NCBI RefSeq assembly: GCF_000412695.1 | Contig: NC_021499.1 | Coordinates: 3,844,001-3,908,000 of the forward strand | From: Pseudomonas resinovorans NBRC 106553 | GTDB taxonomy: Bacteria > Pseudomonadota > Gammaproteobacteria > Pseudomonadales > Pseudomonadaceae | Reading direction: 5' to 3' | DNA length: 64,000 bases | Shown here: piece by piece, positions 43,480 through 52,093 of the stretch | How positions within the stretch are numbered: position 1 is the first letter of the stretch | Layout: the number at the start of each line of letters is the position of its first letter | The notes under the pieces: model-generated | Told to the model about the DNA's origin: nothing | Database searches by the model: none | Seen by the model: only the letters and a program-made list of their open reading frames with translations | Program-made: the position numbers and the translations under genes

Positions 43480-44871
43480 ATGAGCGTGGTCATTGCCCTC
43501 GCGGCCCTCGCCCTGCTGATGCTGGCTGCCTACCGCGGCTACAGCGTGATCCTCTTCGCCCCCATCGCCGCGCTACTCGCGGTACTGCTGACCGATCCTT
43601 CCGCCGTGGCCCCAGCCTTCACCGGGGTGTTCATGGAGAAGATGGTCGGCTTCGTCAAACTCTACTTCCCCGTGTTCCTTCTGGGCGCGGTGTTCGGCAA
43701 GCTGATCGAACTGTCGGGCTTCTCGCGCTCCATCGTCGCCGCCGCCATCCGCCTGCTCGGCACCAGCCAGGCGATGCTGGTCATCGTGCTGGTCTGCGCC
43801 CTGCTCACCTACGGTGGTGTATCGCTGTTCGTCGTGGTGTTCGCGGTCTATCCATTCGCCGCCGAGATGTTCCGACAGAGCAACATCCCCAAGCGGCTGA
43901 TCCCGGCCACCATCGCCCTTGGCGCCTTTACCTTCACCATGGACGCGCTGCCCGGCACCCCGCAGATCCAGAACATCATCCCGACCACATTCTTCAACAC
44001 CACTGGCTGGGCCGCCCCCTGGCTGGGCGTAATCGGAAGCCTGTTCATCTTCGCCGCAGGCATGCTGTTCCTGCGTCGCCAACTGAACAAGGCCCGCGTT
44101 GCCGGTGAGGGGTACGGCAACGACCTGCGCAACGAGCCGGAAACCGCCAGCGACCTGAAACTGCCCAATCCGTTGCTGGCGCTCTCGCCGCTGGTGCTGG
44201 TGGGGGCGGCCAACCTGCTTTTCACCCACTGGATTCCGCAGGTCTACGGCAAGGCCCACAGCCTGCAATTGGCCGGCATGGCCGCGCCGGTAACCAGTGA
44301 CGTGGCCAAGCTGACTGGTATCTGGGCGGTGCAGGCGGCCCTGCTGCTGGGCATCCTGCTGGTGTTGGTGAGCAGTTACCGGGTGATCCGCAGCAAGCTC
44401 GCCGAAGGGAGCAAGACCGCGGTTTCCGGCGCCTTGCTGGCGGCGATGAACACCGCCTCGGAATATGGCTTTGGCGCGGTGATCGCCTCGCTGCCGGGGT
44501 TCCTGGTACTGGCGAACGCGCTCAAGAGCATCCCCGATCCGCTGATCAACCAGGCCGTCACCGTTACCACCCTCGCCGGGATCACCGGTTCGGCATCCGG
44601 CGGCATGAGCATCGCCCTGGCGGCCATGTCCGAGCAGTTCATCGCCGCCGCCCATGCGGCCGACATCCCGCTGGAGGTCATGCACCGGGTGGCCTCGATG
44701 GCCAGCGGCGGCATGGACACGCTGCCGCACAATGGCGCCGTCATCACCCTGCTCGCGGTCACCGGACTGACCCACCGCGAGGCCTACAAGGACATCTTCG
44801 CCATCACCCTGATCAAGACACTCGCCGTGTTCGTGGTGATCGGCACCTTCTACGCGACCGGCATCGTCTGA
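43480..44871 (+). CDS. GntP-family permease (3-hydroxybutyrate uptake)
   Basis: 463 residues from the ATG at 43480, which has GGAG 9 nt upstream; an ATG five codons earlier overlaps that site. Around twelve membrane segments; KLYFPVFLLGAVFGKLIELSG and TMDALPGTPQIQNIIPTTFF are conserved in the GntP branch that accompanies 3-hydroxybutyrate dehydrogenases. The homologue in P. aeruginosa (PA2004) lies beside bdhA and hbcR. Inner-membrane symporter for 3-hydroxybutyrate, by context. Confidence 0.9.
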   Translation: MSVVIALAALALLMLAAYRGYSVILFAPIAALLAVLLTDPSAVAPAFTGVFMEKMVGFVKLYFPVFLLGAVFGKLIELSGFSRSIVAAAIRLLGTSQAMLVIVLVCALLTYGGVSLFVVVFAVYPFAAEMFRQSNIPKRLIPATIALGAFTFTMDALPGTPQIQNIIPTTFFNTTGWAAPWLGVIGSLFIFAAGMLFLRRQLNKARVAGEGYGNDLRNEPETASDLKLPNPLLALSPLVLVGAANLLFTHWIPQVYGKAHSLQLAGMAAPVTSDVAKLTGIWAVQAALLLGILLVLVSSYRVIRSKLAEGSKTAVSGALLAAMNTASEYGFGAVIASLPGFLVLANALKSIPDPLINQAVTVTTLAGITGSASGGMSIALAAMSEQFIAAAHAADIPLEVMHRVASMASGGMDTLPHNGAVITLLAVTGLTHREAYKDIFAITLIKTLAVFVVIGTFYATGIV

Positions 44872-44932
44872 GCCGCCCCCTACCCGACAGCCGCCTGCAC
44901 GCGGCTGCCGTGACCGATTAAAGGAGAATCCC

Positions 44933-45703
44933 ATGAACCTCACTGGCAAGACCGCCCTGGTCACCGGCTCCACCAGCGGTATCGGCCTCGGCATCGCCCA
45001 TCGTCTCGCCGCCGCAGGTGCCAATGTGGTGGTCAACGGCTTCGGCGACATCGACGCCGTGGTTGGCGAACTCGCCGCCCACGGCACTCGCATTGGTCAC
45101 CATGGCGCGGACATGTCCCGGCCGGACCAGATCGCCGAGATGATCGCCTACGTCGAACGCGAGTTCGGCGCCCTCGACATCTTGGTCAACAACGCCGGCA
45201 TTCAACACGTCGCCGCGCTGGAGGAATTCCCCGTCGAACGCTGGGACGCGATCATCGCCATCAACCTGTCCTCGGTGTTCCATACCACGCGCCTGGCCCT
45301 GCCGGGCATGCGCAAACGAGGCTGGGGACGCATCGTCAACATCGCCTCCACCCATGGCCTGGTGGCCTCGGCGGGCAAGAGCGCGTACGTCGCCGCCAAG
45401 CACGGGGTCATCGGCCTGACCAAGACCATCGCGCTGGAAACCGCCACCACCGGCATCACCTGCAACGCCATCTGCCCCGGCTGGGTACTGACGCCGCTGG
45501 TCCAGCAACAGATCGACGCGCGCATCAAGGCTGGCGCCAGTCCGGAGCAGGCGCGCCACGACCTGCTGGCGGAAAAGCAGCCCTCGCTAGAGTTCGTCAC
45601 CCCCGAGCAACTCGGCGAGCTCGCGATCTTCCTTTGCGGCGATGCCGCTGCCCAGGTCCGTGGCGCCGCCTGGAACATGGATGGAGGCTGGACGGCTCAA
45701 TAA
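44933..45703 (+). CDS. bdhA: D-3-hydroxybutyrate dehydrogenase
   Basis: 256 residues, classical SDR. NAD+ loop TGSTSGIGLGIA, NNAGIQH (Gln-91 binds the carboxylate in characterised enzymes), Ser-139, His-141, Tyr-152 and Lys-156 (SAYVAAKHG), and CPGWVLTPLV with the substrate-binding Trp. Oxidises (R)-3-hydroxybutyrate to acetoacetate. AAGGAGA ribosome-binding site, 61 bp after the permease, so third gene of the operon. The IS110 remnant begins just after its stop. Confidence 0.93.
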   Translation: MNLTGKTALVTGSTSGIGLGIAHRLAAAGANVVVNGFGDIDAVVGELAAHGTRIGHHGADMSRPDQIAEMIAYVEREFGALDILVNNAGIQHVAALEEFPVERWDAIIAINLSSVFHTTRLALPGMRKRGWGRIVNIASTHGLVASAGKSAYVAAKHGVIGLTKTIALETATTGITCNAICPGWVLTPLVQQQIDARIKAGASPEQARHDLLAEKQPSLEFVTPEQLGELAIFLCGDAAAQVRGAAWNMDGGWTAQ

Positions 45704-45816
45704 TTTTCGATTCAGGAAAGGGAACCCTAAAAGCCCCCCCCAATGCCGCGCCAGACCGTTCCGGATCAACACCCTTGCTTTGTTGGCCGGTCTGAAGCGG
45801 CCCTTGGCGGTGCCGT

Positions 45817-46599
45817 TTGTCGGACCGCTTGCGGCGTTTGCTGGCTGGCTTGTGGGGCGATCTTCGCGCGCTGGATCAGCGCGTGCGCGAGTTCGACGAC
45901 GAGATCTTGGCGATCGCAGCGAATGAATCCGCCGCCGTCCGCTTGCAGCAACTGCGTGGTGTCGGCCCGATGATCGCCACCGCGCTGGTGGTCGCCCTCG
46001 GCGATGCTCGCCAGTTTGCCAACGGCCGACAATTTGCCGCCTCGTTGGGGCTCACGCCGCGGCAACACAGCTCTGGCGGCAAGGATCGACTCTTGGGCAT
46101 CAGCAAACGTGGCGACGCCTATCTGCGCACCCTGCTGGTTCACGCTGCGCTGCGGACGGCCAAGTCCAAAGACGATCGACTCAGTCAGTGGGTCGTCCGC
46201 TTGGCGGAGCGCGCTCACCCCAATGTGGGCGCCATCGCCCCGGCCAACAAAACGGCGCGCATGGCGTGGGCGATGCTGTGTCATGACACGGATTACCAAC
46301 CCGGGCGAGCAGCGGCCTGCCCCATTCATCCCAGAAGAAACCGCCCCACACCACGATTGCGATGCAACCCGAGCGATGGCAAACCGGTCGAACCGGCGCG
46401 GCAAACTCCTCAAATGTCCTGGTGCGACCAGCACGGAAAAGCGAATGGGAGCCGGCGCGCGAATAGCCCATCATGGCCCCGCATCGAAACTATGCCGAAG
46501 TCCGAGGCCGAATATACGTGCGCAGTCGGCACGGGCGCCAAAGCGAAGGAAGCTTGCAATGAGGGGGAGTCCATATACGGACATTGGGCTTTCAGATGA
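45817..46599 (+). pseudogene. IS110-family transposase, 5'-truncated remnant
   Basis: The frame encodes the C-terminal transposase domain (IS116/IS110/IS902): AVRLQQLRGVGPMIATALVV, the QFANGRQFAASLGLTPRQHSSGGKDRLLG segment and a final ARMAWAMLCHDTDYQP (to about 46305). The N-terminal DEDD catalytic domain is absent, so it is inactive. The 300 bp after that are the noncoding 3' part of such elements. It separates bdhA from the acyl-CoA ligase gene and may have broken a larger operon. Confidence 0.8.
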
Positions 46600-46687
46600 A
46601 GTGAACAAGTGCGTAAAGGACCTATTCCTTAACGGCATGGCCTGCATCGTACTGTTGTATTAGTTCCGCCCGAAAGGCCGCAGATAG

Positions 46688-46712
46688 CATCGGCGCACTT
46701 GTCCTGCCGATG
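46688..46712. promoter_or_regulatory. inverted repeat before the acyl-CoA ligase
   Basis: CATCGGC / GCCGATG arms with an 11-bp spacer, ending 11 bp before the GTG start codon. Possible operator or 5' mRNA hairpin. Confidence 0.4.
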
Positions 46713-46723
46713 AGAACAATAAA

Positions 46724-48271
46724 GTGAACCTAGGAAAGATCATCAGCCGCAGCGCGTTGTATTGGCCCGAACACGAGGCCCTGGTCGACGCCCGGAAACG
46801 CATCACCTTCGCTCAGCTCGAGCGTCGCACCAACCGCCTGGCATCCGGCCTGCAGGCGCTTGGCCTGGCAACGGGCGCCCATGTGGCGATCCTCGCCCTC
46901 AACCGCGTCGAGCTGGTGGAGGCGGAGATCGCTTTCTACAAGAGCGCCATGGTCAAGGTGCCGATCAACGCACGTCTGTCGCTGGAAGAAATCATTCAGG
47001 TGCTGGGCGACTCGCACAGCCAGGCGGTGATCGCCGATGGTCGATTCGCCGCCGCCCTACATGCTCGCCGTAGCGAGCTGCCGCGCCTGCGCTGGATCCT
47101 CTCGCTGGATGACGACGGCGGAGATGCCAGTTATTCATCCGTGCTGCTACGCGGTGACGAGACACCAATACAAAGCGAGCCGGCCGACAATGACTTGGCC
47201 GTACTGCACTACACCTCCGGCAGCTCCGGCGTGCTCAAGGCCGCGATGCTCAGCTTCGGCAACCGCAAGGCGCTGGTACGCAAGAGCATCGCCAGCCCGA
47301 CCCGCCGCTCCGCCCCTGGGGACGTGATGGCCCACGTTGGCCCGATCACCCATGCCAGCGGCATGCAGATCATGCCGCTGCTCGCCGTCGGCGCCTGCAA
47401 CCTGCTGCTGGAGCGCTACGACGACCGCCTGTTGCTGGAGACCATCGAGCGCGAGCGTGTCACCCGCCTGTTCCTGGTCCCGGCGATGATAAACCGCCTG
47501 GTGAACTTCCCCGAGGTGGAGCGCTTCGACCTCTCCAGCCTGCGCGTGGTGATGTACGGCGCGGCGCCCATGGCGCCGGCGCTGGTCAAGCGAGCTATCG
47601 AGCTGTTCGGGCCGATCCTGGTACAGGGCTACGGTGCCGGCGAGACCTGCTCGCTGGTCACCGTGCTGACCGAAGAGGATCACCTGGTGGAGGGCGACGA
47701 CGCCCGCCGCTTGGCCTCCTGCGGCCGCTGCTACTTCGAGACCGACCTGCGCGTGGTCAACGAACAATTCGTGGACGTGCAGCCTGGCGAGATCGGCGAG
47801 ATCGTGGTCAAGGGCCCGGACATCATGCAGGGCTACTGGCAGGCGCCGGAGCTCACCGCCGAGGTGATGCGCGACGGCTACTACCTGACCGGCGATCTGG
47901 CCACCGTCGACGAACAGGGCTACGTGTTCATCGTCGACCGCAAGAAGGAAATGATCATTTCCGGCGGCTTCAACGTCTACCCGACCGAGGTCGAGCAGGT
48001 GCTCTACAGCCTGCCGCAGGTGTTCGAAGCAGCGGTTGTTGGCGTGCCCGACGAGCAGTGGGGCGAGGCGATCCGCGCGGTAGTGGTGCTGAAGCCGGGC
48101 CAGAGCCTGAGCGCCGAGGAGATCATCGAGCACTGCGGGCGCTCGCTGGCCGGCTTCAAGAAGCCGCGCGCGGTGGACTTCGTCCAGGAGTTGCCGAAGA
48201 ACCCCAATGGCAAGGTCGTACGCCGCCTGATCCGCGAAGCGTACTGGCAGAACAGCGAACGTCGGATTTGA
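46724..48271 (+). CDS. AMP-dependent acyl-CoA synthetase/ligase
   Basis: 515 residues from a GTG start; MNLGKIISRSALYWPEHEALV is the expected N-terminus. The adenylation P-loop reads YTSGSSGVLKA, a variant of YTSGTTGxPKG; GYGAGE, YYLTGDLATVDEQGYVFIVDRKKEMIISGG (A8 hinge) and the catalytic Lys of PKNPNGKVVRR are intact. Activates a carboxylic acid to its CoA thioester. Fourteen nucleotides before the acyl-CoA dehydrogenase gene. Probably feeds beta-oxidation of the compound imported by the downstream MFS protein; substrate unknown. Confidence 0.9.
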   Translation: MNLGKIISRSALYWPEHEALVDARKRITFAQLERRTNRLASGLQALGLATGAHVAILALNRVELVEAEIAFYKSAMVKVPINARLSLEEIIQVLGDSHSQAVIADGRFAAALHARRSELPRLRWILSLDDDGGDASYSSVLLRGDETPIQSEPADNDLAVLHYTSGSSGVLKAAMLSFGNRKALVRKSIASPTRRSAPGDVMAHVGPITHASGMQIMPLLAVGACNLLLERYDDRLLLETIERERVTRLFLVPAMINRLVNFPEVERFDLSSLRVVMYGAAPMAPALVKRAIELFGPILVQGYGAGETCSLVTVLTEEDHLVEGDDARRLASCGRCYFETDLRVVNEQFVDVQPGEIGEIVVKGPDIMQGYWQAPELTAEVMRDGYYLTGDLATVDEQGYVFIVDRKKEMIISGGFNVYPTEVEQVLYSLPQVFEAAVVGVPDEQWGEAIRAVVVLKPGQSLSAEEIIEHCGRSLAGFKKPRAVDFVQELPKNPNGKVVRRLIREAYWQNSERRI

Positions 48272-48284
48272 GCGGAGACAGCAG

Positions 48285-49448
48285 ATGATCAAGCCAAGTG
48301 AAAAAGCCGCCCACCTGATCGACGGCATCAACGCATTCGCCCGCGACGAACTCGCACCACTGGTTCAGCGAGAAGGCATCCGCTGGGGCGAGCCGGTCGC
48401 CAAGCCGTTTCTGCGCGATATCTGGCAACGCTCCTGCGAGCTGGGTTTCTATAACGCCATGCTGCCGGAAGCCCTCGGTGGCGCCGGCCTGAGCGTCGCC
48501 GAACTGTGCATGCTGAAGGAAGCCGCGGTGCTCACCGGCTCGCCGTTGGCGCCGCACATTCTCGGCGAGCTGTCCGGCCCGCCACGGGTCGGCCACCTGT
48601 TCAAGGTCGCCAACGAGCACCAGATCGAGGCCTTCCTGCAGCCGATCTGCCGCGCAGAGAAGGCGGTGTGCTTCGCCCTCACCGAGGCCGAGGCCGGCTC
48701 CGACGCCGCCGCGCTGGGCACCGAGGCGCGCCTGGAGGGTGACCACTACGTGCTGCGCGGCGCCAAGCGCTACATCTCCGGCGCGCCCTACGCCGACCTC
48801 GCCGTGCTGCTCGCGGTGACCGGCCCGGGCCGCGGTGCGCAGGGCATCTCGGCGTTCTTCGTCGATCTGCATGCAGAAGGCGTCAGCGTCGACAGCGACT
48901 ACTCGGTGATGTCCGGTGGTGGCGCCCACGGCAACATTCTTCTGGAAGACGTGCGCGTGCCAGTGACCAACCGCATTGGCGAGGAAGGTCAGGGCTTCAA
49001 GCTGGCGATGGGACGGATCACCCTGAACCGTCTGTTGCACTGCCCGACCATGCTCGGCATGGCCGGACTGGCGCTGAATCTGTCGCTGGACTATGCCCGC
49101 ACCCGCAAGCAGTTCGGCCAGCCGATCGCCATGTTCCAGTCGATCAACCACATGCTCGCCGACATGGCCACCGAGCTGTACGCTGCGCGCAGCATGATGT
49201 ACGCAACTGCAGCGAACAATGACGCCGGCGGCGACATCAAGGTGCAGGCACCAATGTGCAAGCTGTACGCCTCGGAAACCGCCTTCCGCATCGCCGACAA
49301 GGCGGTGCAGATCCATGGCGGCGCCGGGCTGATCAAGGGGCATCCAGTCGAATGGTTCTTCCGTGCGACACGCATGATGCGCATCCTGACCGGCACCAGC
49401 GAGATCCAGCGCAACACCATCGCCAAGGGCATTCTGCTGCCGAGCTGA
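48285..49448 (+). CDS. acyl-CoA dehydrogenase
   Basis: 387 residues. LTEAEAGSDAAAL and ISGAPYADLAVLLAV are the FAD-binding middle domain, and the C-terminal helical domain ends with LTGTSEIQRNTIAKGI, the FAD-pyrophosphate motif. Oxidises an acyl-CoA to the 2-enoyl-CoA with electron transfer to ETF. Coupled to the ligase gene. It looks like the branched/medium-chain ACAD group that often accompanies ligases in substrate-specific operons. Confidence 0.92.
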   Translation: MIKPSEKAAHLIDGINAFARDELAPLVQREGIRWGEPVAKPFLRDIWQRSCELGFYNAMLPEALGGAGLSVAELCMLKEAAVLTGSPLAPHILGELSGPPRVGHLFKVANEHQIEAFLQPICRAEKAVCFALTEAEAGSDAAALGTEARLEGDHYVLRGAKRYISGAPYADLAVLLAVTGPGRGAQGISAFFVDLHAEGVSVDSDYSVMSGGGAHGNILLEDVRVPVTNRIGEEGQGFKLAMGRITLNRLLHCPTMLGMAGLALNLSLDYARTRKQFGQPIAMFQSINHMLADMATELYAARSMMYATAANNDAGGDIKVQAPMCKLYASETAFRIADKAVQIHGGAGLIKGHPVEWFFRATRMMRILTGTSEIQRNTIAKGILLPS

Positions 49449-49549
49449 ATGCTTCCCGCATCCCCATCGCCAAGCGGGTGCTGCGGCATCGCTAGCAGGA
49501 CCGTCCGCCAGGGAAGCTGGCCGGTCCCACAACAACAAAGAGAATTCCC

Positions 49550-50854
49550 ATGCCCCACCAAGACTCTGCCTTCCGTCCGCGCCAGGCCTGGACGATCGCC
49601 GTCCTGCTGGCCTTCATGATGCTGGTCAACTTCCTCGACAAGGTGGTGATCGGCCTGGTCGGCGTACCGATGACCCAGGAACTGGACCTAAGCCCGACCG
49701 AGTTCGGCCTGATCGGCGGCGCCCTGCACTGGCTGTTCGCGATCTCAGCAGTGGTCGGCGGCTTCCTCGCCAACCGCCGCCCGACCCGCACCCTGCTGCT
49801 CGGCATGGGCCTGTTCTGGGCGCTGATCCAGCTGCCGATGCTGTTCGCCAGCTCACTGTGGATGATCGTCGCCTGCCGTGTGCTGCTCGGCATCGGTGAA
49901 GGCCCGGCCTCGCCGGTCGCCACCCATGCGCTGTACAAGTGGTTCCCCGACGACCGCCGCAGCCTGCCGGTGGCTCTGTTGCATTCCGGCAGCGCCATGG
50001 GCCTGCTGGTGGCCGGCGCGATGATCCCGTGGATCAGCCTGAATTATGGCTGGCGCACCAACTTCGCCGTACTCGCCGCCATCGGTCTGGTCTGGTGCGG
50101 GTTGTGGCTACTGCTCGGCCGCGAGGGCACCCTCGATACACTGCGCCGCAACCAACCGAGCGCCCCACAGGACGAGGCGCGCGTGCCTTACCGCCGCCTG
50201 CTGAGCGACAGCAGCGTGCTCGGCAACTACGCCTGCCACTTCGCGGCCAACTGGTCGCTGGCACTGACCCTGACCTGGGTGCCCAGCTACCTGGAGATCG
50301 GCCTTGGCATCGACCCGCTGAAGACCGGGCACATGTTCGTCATGTTCGTCATCGTCACCACGCCGCTGAGCCTGCTGATGGCCTGGCTGTCACAACGTCT
50401 GATGAGCCGCGGCGTGCCCTCGCGCCTGGCACGCGGCGCCTTCGTCTCGCTGTGCCTGATTGCCGGCGGGCTGTTCTCCTCGGCGCTGATGCTCACCGAG
50501 CTGTCGGTGACCACGCGGATCATCGCCCTGACCCTCAGCGGCGGTCTGGCACTCGTGATGTATTCGGTGGGGCCGGCCATGCTCGCCGAGTTCACCCCGA
50601 GCAGCCAGCGCGGCGGCATCCTCGCCATTGGCAACGCGGTAGCCTCGCTGGCCGGATTGTCGGCGCCAGTGGTCACCGGCCTGCTGGTGCATGGTGCCGG
50701 CGCCGGCCACCCGCAAGGCTACGCCCAGGGCTTCTTCGTCTGCGGCGGCGTGATGATCGTGGCAGGGCTGATCGGCCTGGTGGCGATGAACCCGCAGCGC
50801 TCACGTGAGCGCCTGGCTCAGGACGAGGTGCCGGTGGCCTGCTCGCGGGCCTGA
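49550..50854 (+). CDS. MFS transporter, anion:cation symporter-like
   Basis: 434 residues, twelve membrane segments. MLVNFLDKVVIGLVGVPM in TM1 and RVLLGIGEGPASPVATHALYKWFPDDRR resemble the ACS (organic anion:cation symporter) branch. 101 bp after the acyl-CoA dehydrogenase. Its last 37 bp overlap the end of the convergent LysR gene. Probably imports the acid that the ligase activates. Confidence 0.88.
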   Translation: MPHQDSAFRPRQAWTIAVLLAFMMLVNFLDKVVIGLVGVPMTQELDLSPTEFGLIGGALHWLFAISAVVGGFLANRRPTRTLLLGMGLFWALIQLPMLFASSLWMIVACRVLLGIGEGPASPVATHALYKWFPDDRRSLPVALLHSGSAMGLLVAGAMIPWISLNYGWRTNFAVLAAIGLVWCGLWLLLGREGTLDTLRRNQPSAPQDEARVPYRRLLSDSSVLGNYACHFAANWSLALTLTWVPSYLEIGLGIDPLKTGHMFVMFVIVTTPLSLLMAWLSQRLMSRGVPSRLARGAFVSLCLIAGGLFSSALMLTELSVTTRIIALTLSGGLALVMYSVGPAMLAEFTPSSQRGGILAIGNAVASLAGLSAPVVTGLLVHGAGAGHPQGYAQGFFVCGGVMIVAGLIGLVAMNPQRSRERLAQDEVPVACSRA

Positions 50855-51786
50855 TCCTCATCGGCGGTGCGTTCAATCAGGCTGCCACGCCAGCGGCCTT
50901 CGCGCACCGCCTCCACCAGCAGGCCATGCACCAGGTCGCGCATGCATGAGGCGGCGAACGACAGAGGCTTGTGCACCGAGTAGGCGATCGACACCGTGCG
51001 GGTGATGCACGGCTCGACGATCTGCCGCGCCTCGGTCGGCTCGAGCAGGTCAGCCAGTGGCGGCCAGTTGCTGATGGTTGCCGCCAGGCCGCTGCGCACC
51101 AGGCTGGCGATGCCCGGCGCGGACTGTTGTTCATAGGCGACGTTGAGCACCACCCCCGCCTCCATCGCTGCCTGCTCGATGCGCCGGCGCAGGTGCAGCG
51201 CCCGCGGCGCCATCACCAGCCGTGTGGCACCAGCCTCGGCCAGGGTGATCGGGTCGCCGTGCAGCCCCTGGCTGCCCATCCCCACCCAGTACAGATCCTC
51301 GATGAAGATCGGTTCGGCAGCGACATGCTCGAGCTCCTCGGCATTCGGCACCACGCCGAAATCGACCTTGCCCAGCTCGATGGCCTGCCCTCCCTCTCGG
51401 GTCAGGCCATCGCAGATGGTCAGGGTGATGCTGGGAAATTTCTCCGCAGCCCGCGCGATGATCGCCGGCAGCAGAAGCGCCGAGGCGGTGGCCGGAATCG
51501 AGATCGACACATGGCCCTTGGGGTCGCCACGGGTCGAGGTCAGCTCATCCTTCACCGAATCGAGCTTCTGCACCACCGAGCGCGCTACCTCGTAGAGCCG
51601 GCGTCCCGCGTCGGTCAGCGCCACGCCGTCGTGCTGGCGTTCCAGCAGCTGCATCTCCAGCTCGCTTTCCAGCAGGCCGATCTGCCGGCTCAGTGCCGGC
51701 TGGGCGATATAGGCCCGCCGAGCAGCGGCGGAGAAGCTGCCGGCCTCGGCGATGGCGATCAGATAACGGAGCTGCTTGAGGGTCAT
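50818..51786 (-). CDS. LysR-family transcriptional regulator
   Basis: 322 residues. TLKQLRYLIAIAEAGSFSAAARRAYIAQPALSRQIGLLESEL is a LysR helix-turn-helix of the NAC/Cbl-like group. Convergent with the MFS gene (37-bp coding overlap) and divergent from the DUF1302 gene over 307 bp. The intergenic palindrome CTAGGGTCCCTAG lies 68 bp upstream of its start. Likely controls the DUF1302/DUF1329 and ligase-dehydrogenase-MFS units. Confidence 0.9.
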   Translation of the reverse strand: MTLKQLRYLIAIAEAGSFSAAARRAYIAQPALSRQIGLLESELEMQLLERQHDGVALTDAGRRLYEVARSVVQKLDSVKDELTSTRGDPKGHVSISIPATASALLLPAIIARAAEKFPSITLTICDGLTREGGQAIELGKVDFGVVPNAEELEHVAAEPIFIEDLYWVGMGSQGLHGDPITLAEAGATRLVMAPRALHLRRRIEQAAMEAGVVLNVAYEQQSAPGIASLVRSGLAATISNWPPLADLLEPTEARQIVEPCITRTVSIAYSVHKPLSFAASCMRDLVHGLLVEAVREGRWRGSLIERTADEDQAREQATGTSS

Positions 51787-52093
51787 GCGGTTCTCTCTAT
51801 GGCCATGCCGAAGCGTTATGGCATCTATCCGAAGACACTATTTGTGGGGCTTTTCTAGGGTCCCTAGTATCCCCCAAACACTAGAGCGAAGGGAGTATCC
51901 GTAACTCGACATTACAGTGCAGAACAATAAGTAGCGCCAATAAAAAGCCCTCTCCGTACGAATTGCCATTCTGCCGAAGAATATTGTCTCGCCCCAGGCG
52001 GGACGGGCCTTCCATTGCCTGTGCATTTCGCAACTTGTTGTCCTCTGCGCGTGAAATTCAATTCTCACTCGACAACAAAGAGGACAATGAGTG
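51787..52093. promoter_or_regulatory. LysR / DUF1302 intergenic region
   Basis: No gene. Contains the 13-bp palindrome CTAGGGTCCCTAG at 51855-51867, flanked by TGGGG and CCCCCA on opposite sides, and AT-rich promoter-like DNA around 51900-51960. Expected to hold both divergent promoters. Confidence 0.5.
51855..51867. promoter_or_regulatory. palindromic operator candidate
   Basis: CTAGGG-T-CCCTAG, perfect. The flanking TTTGTGGGG / CCCCCAAA adds weak outer symmetry. Could be bound by the adjacent LysR or another regulator. Confidence 0.5.
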
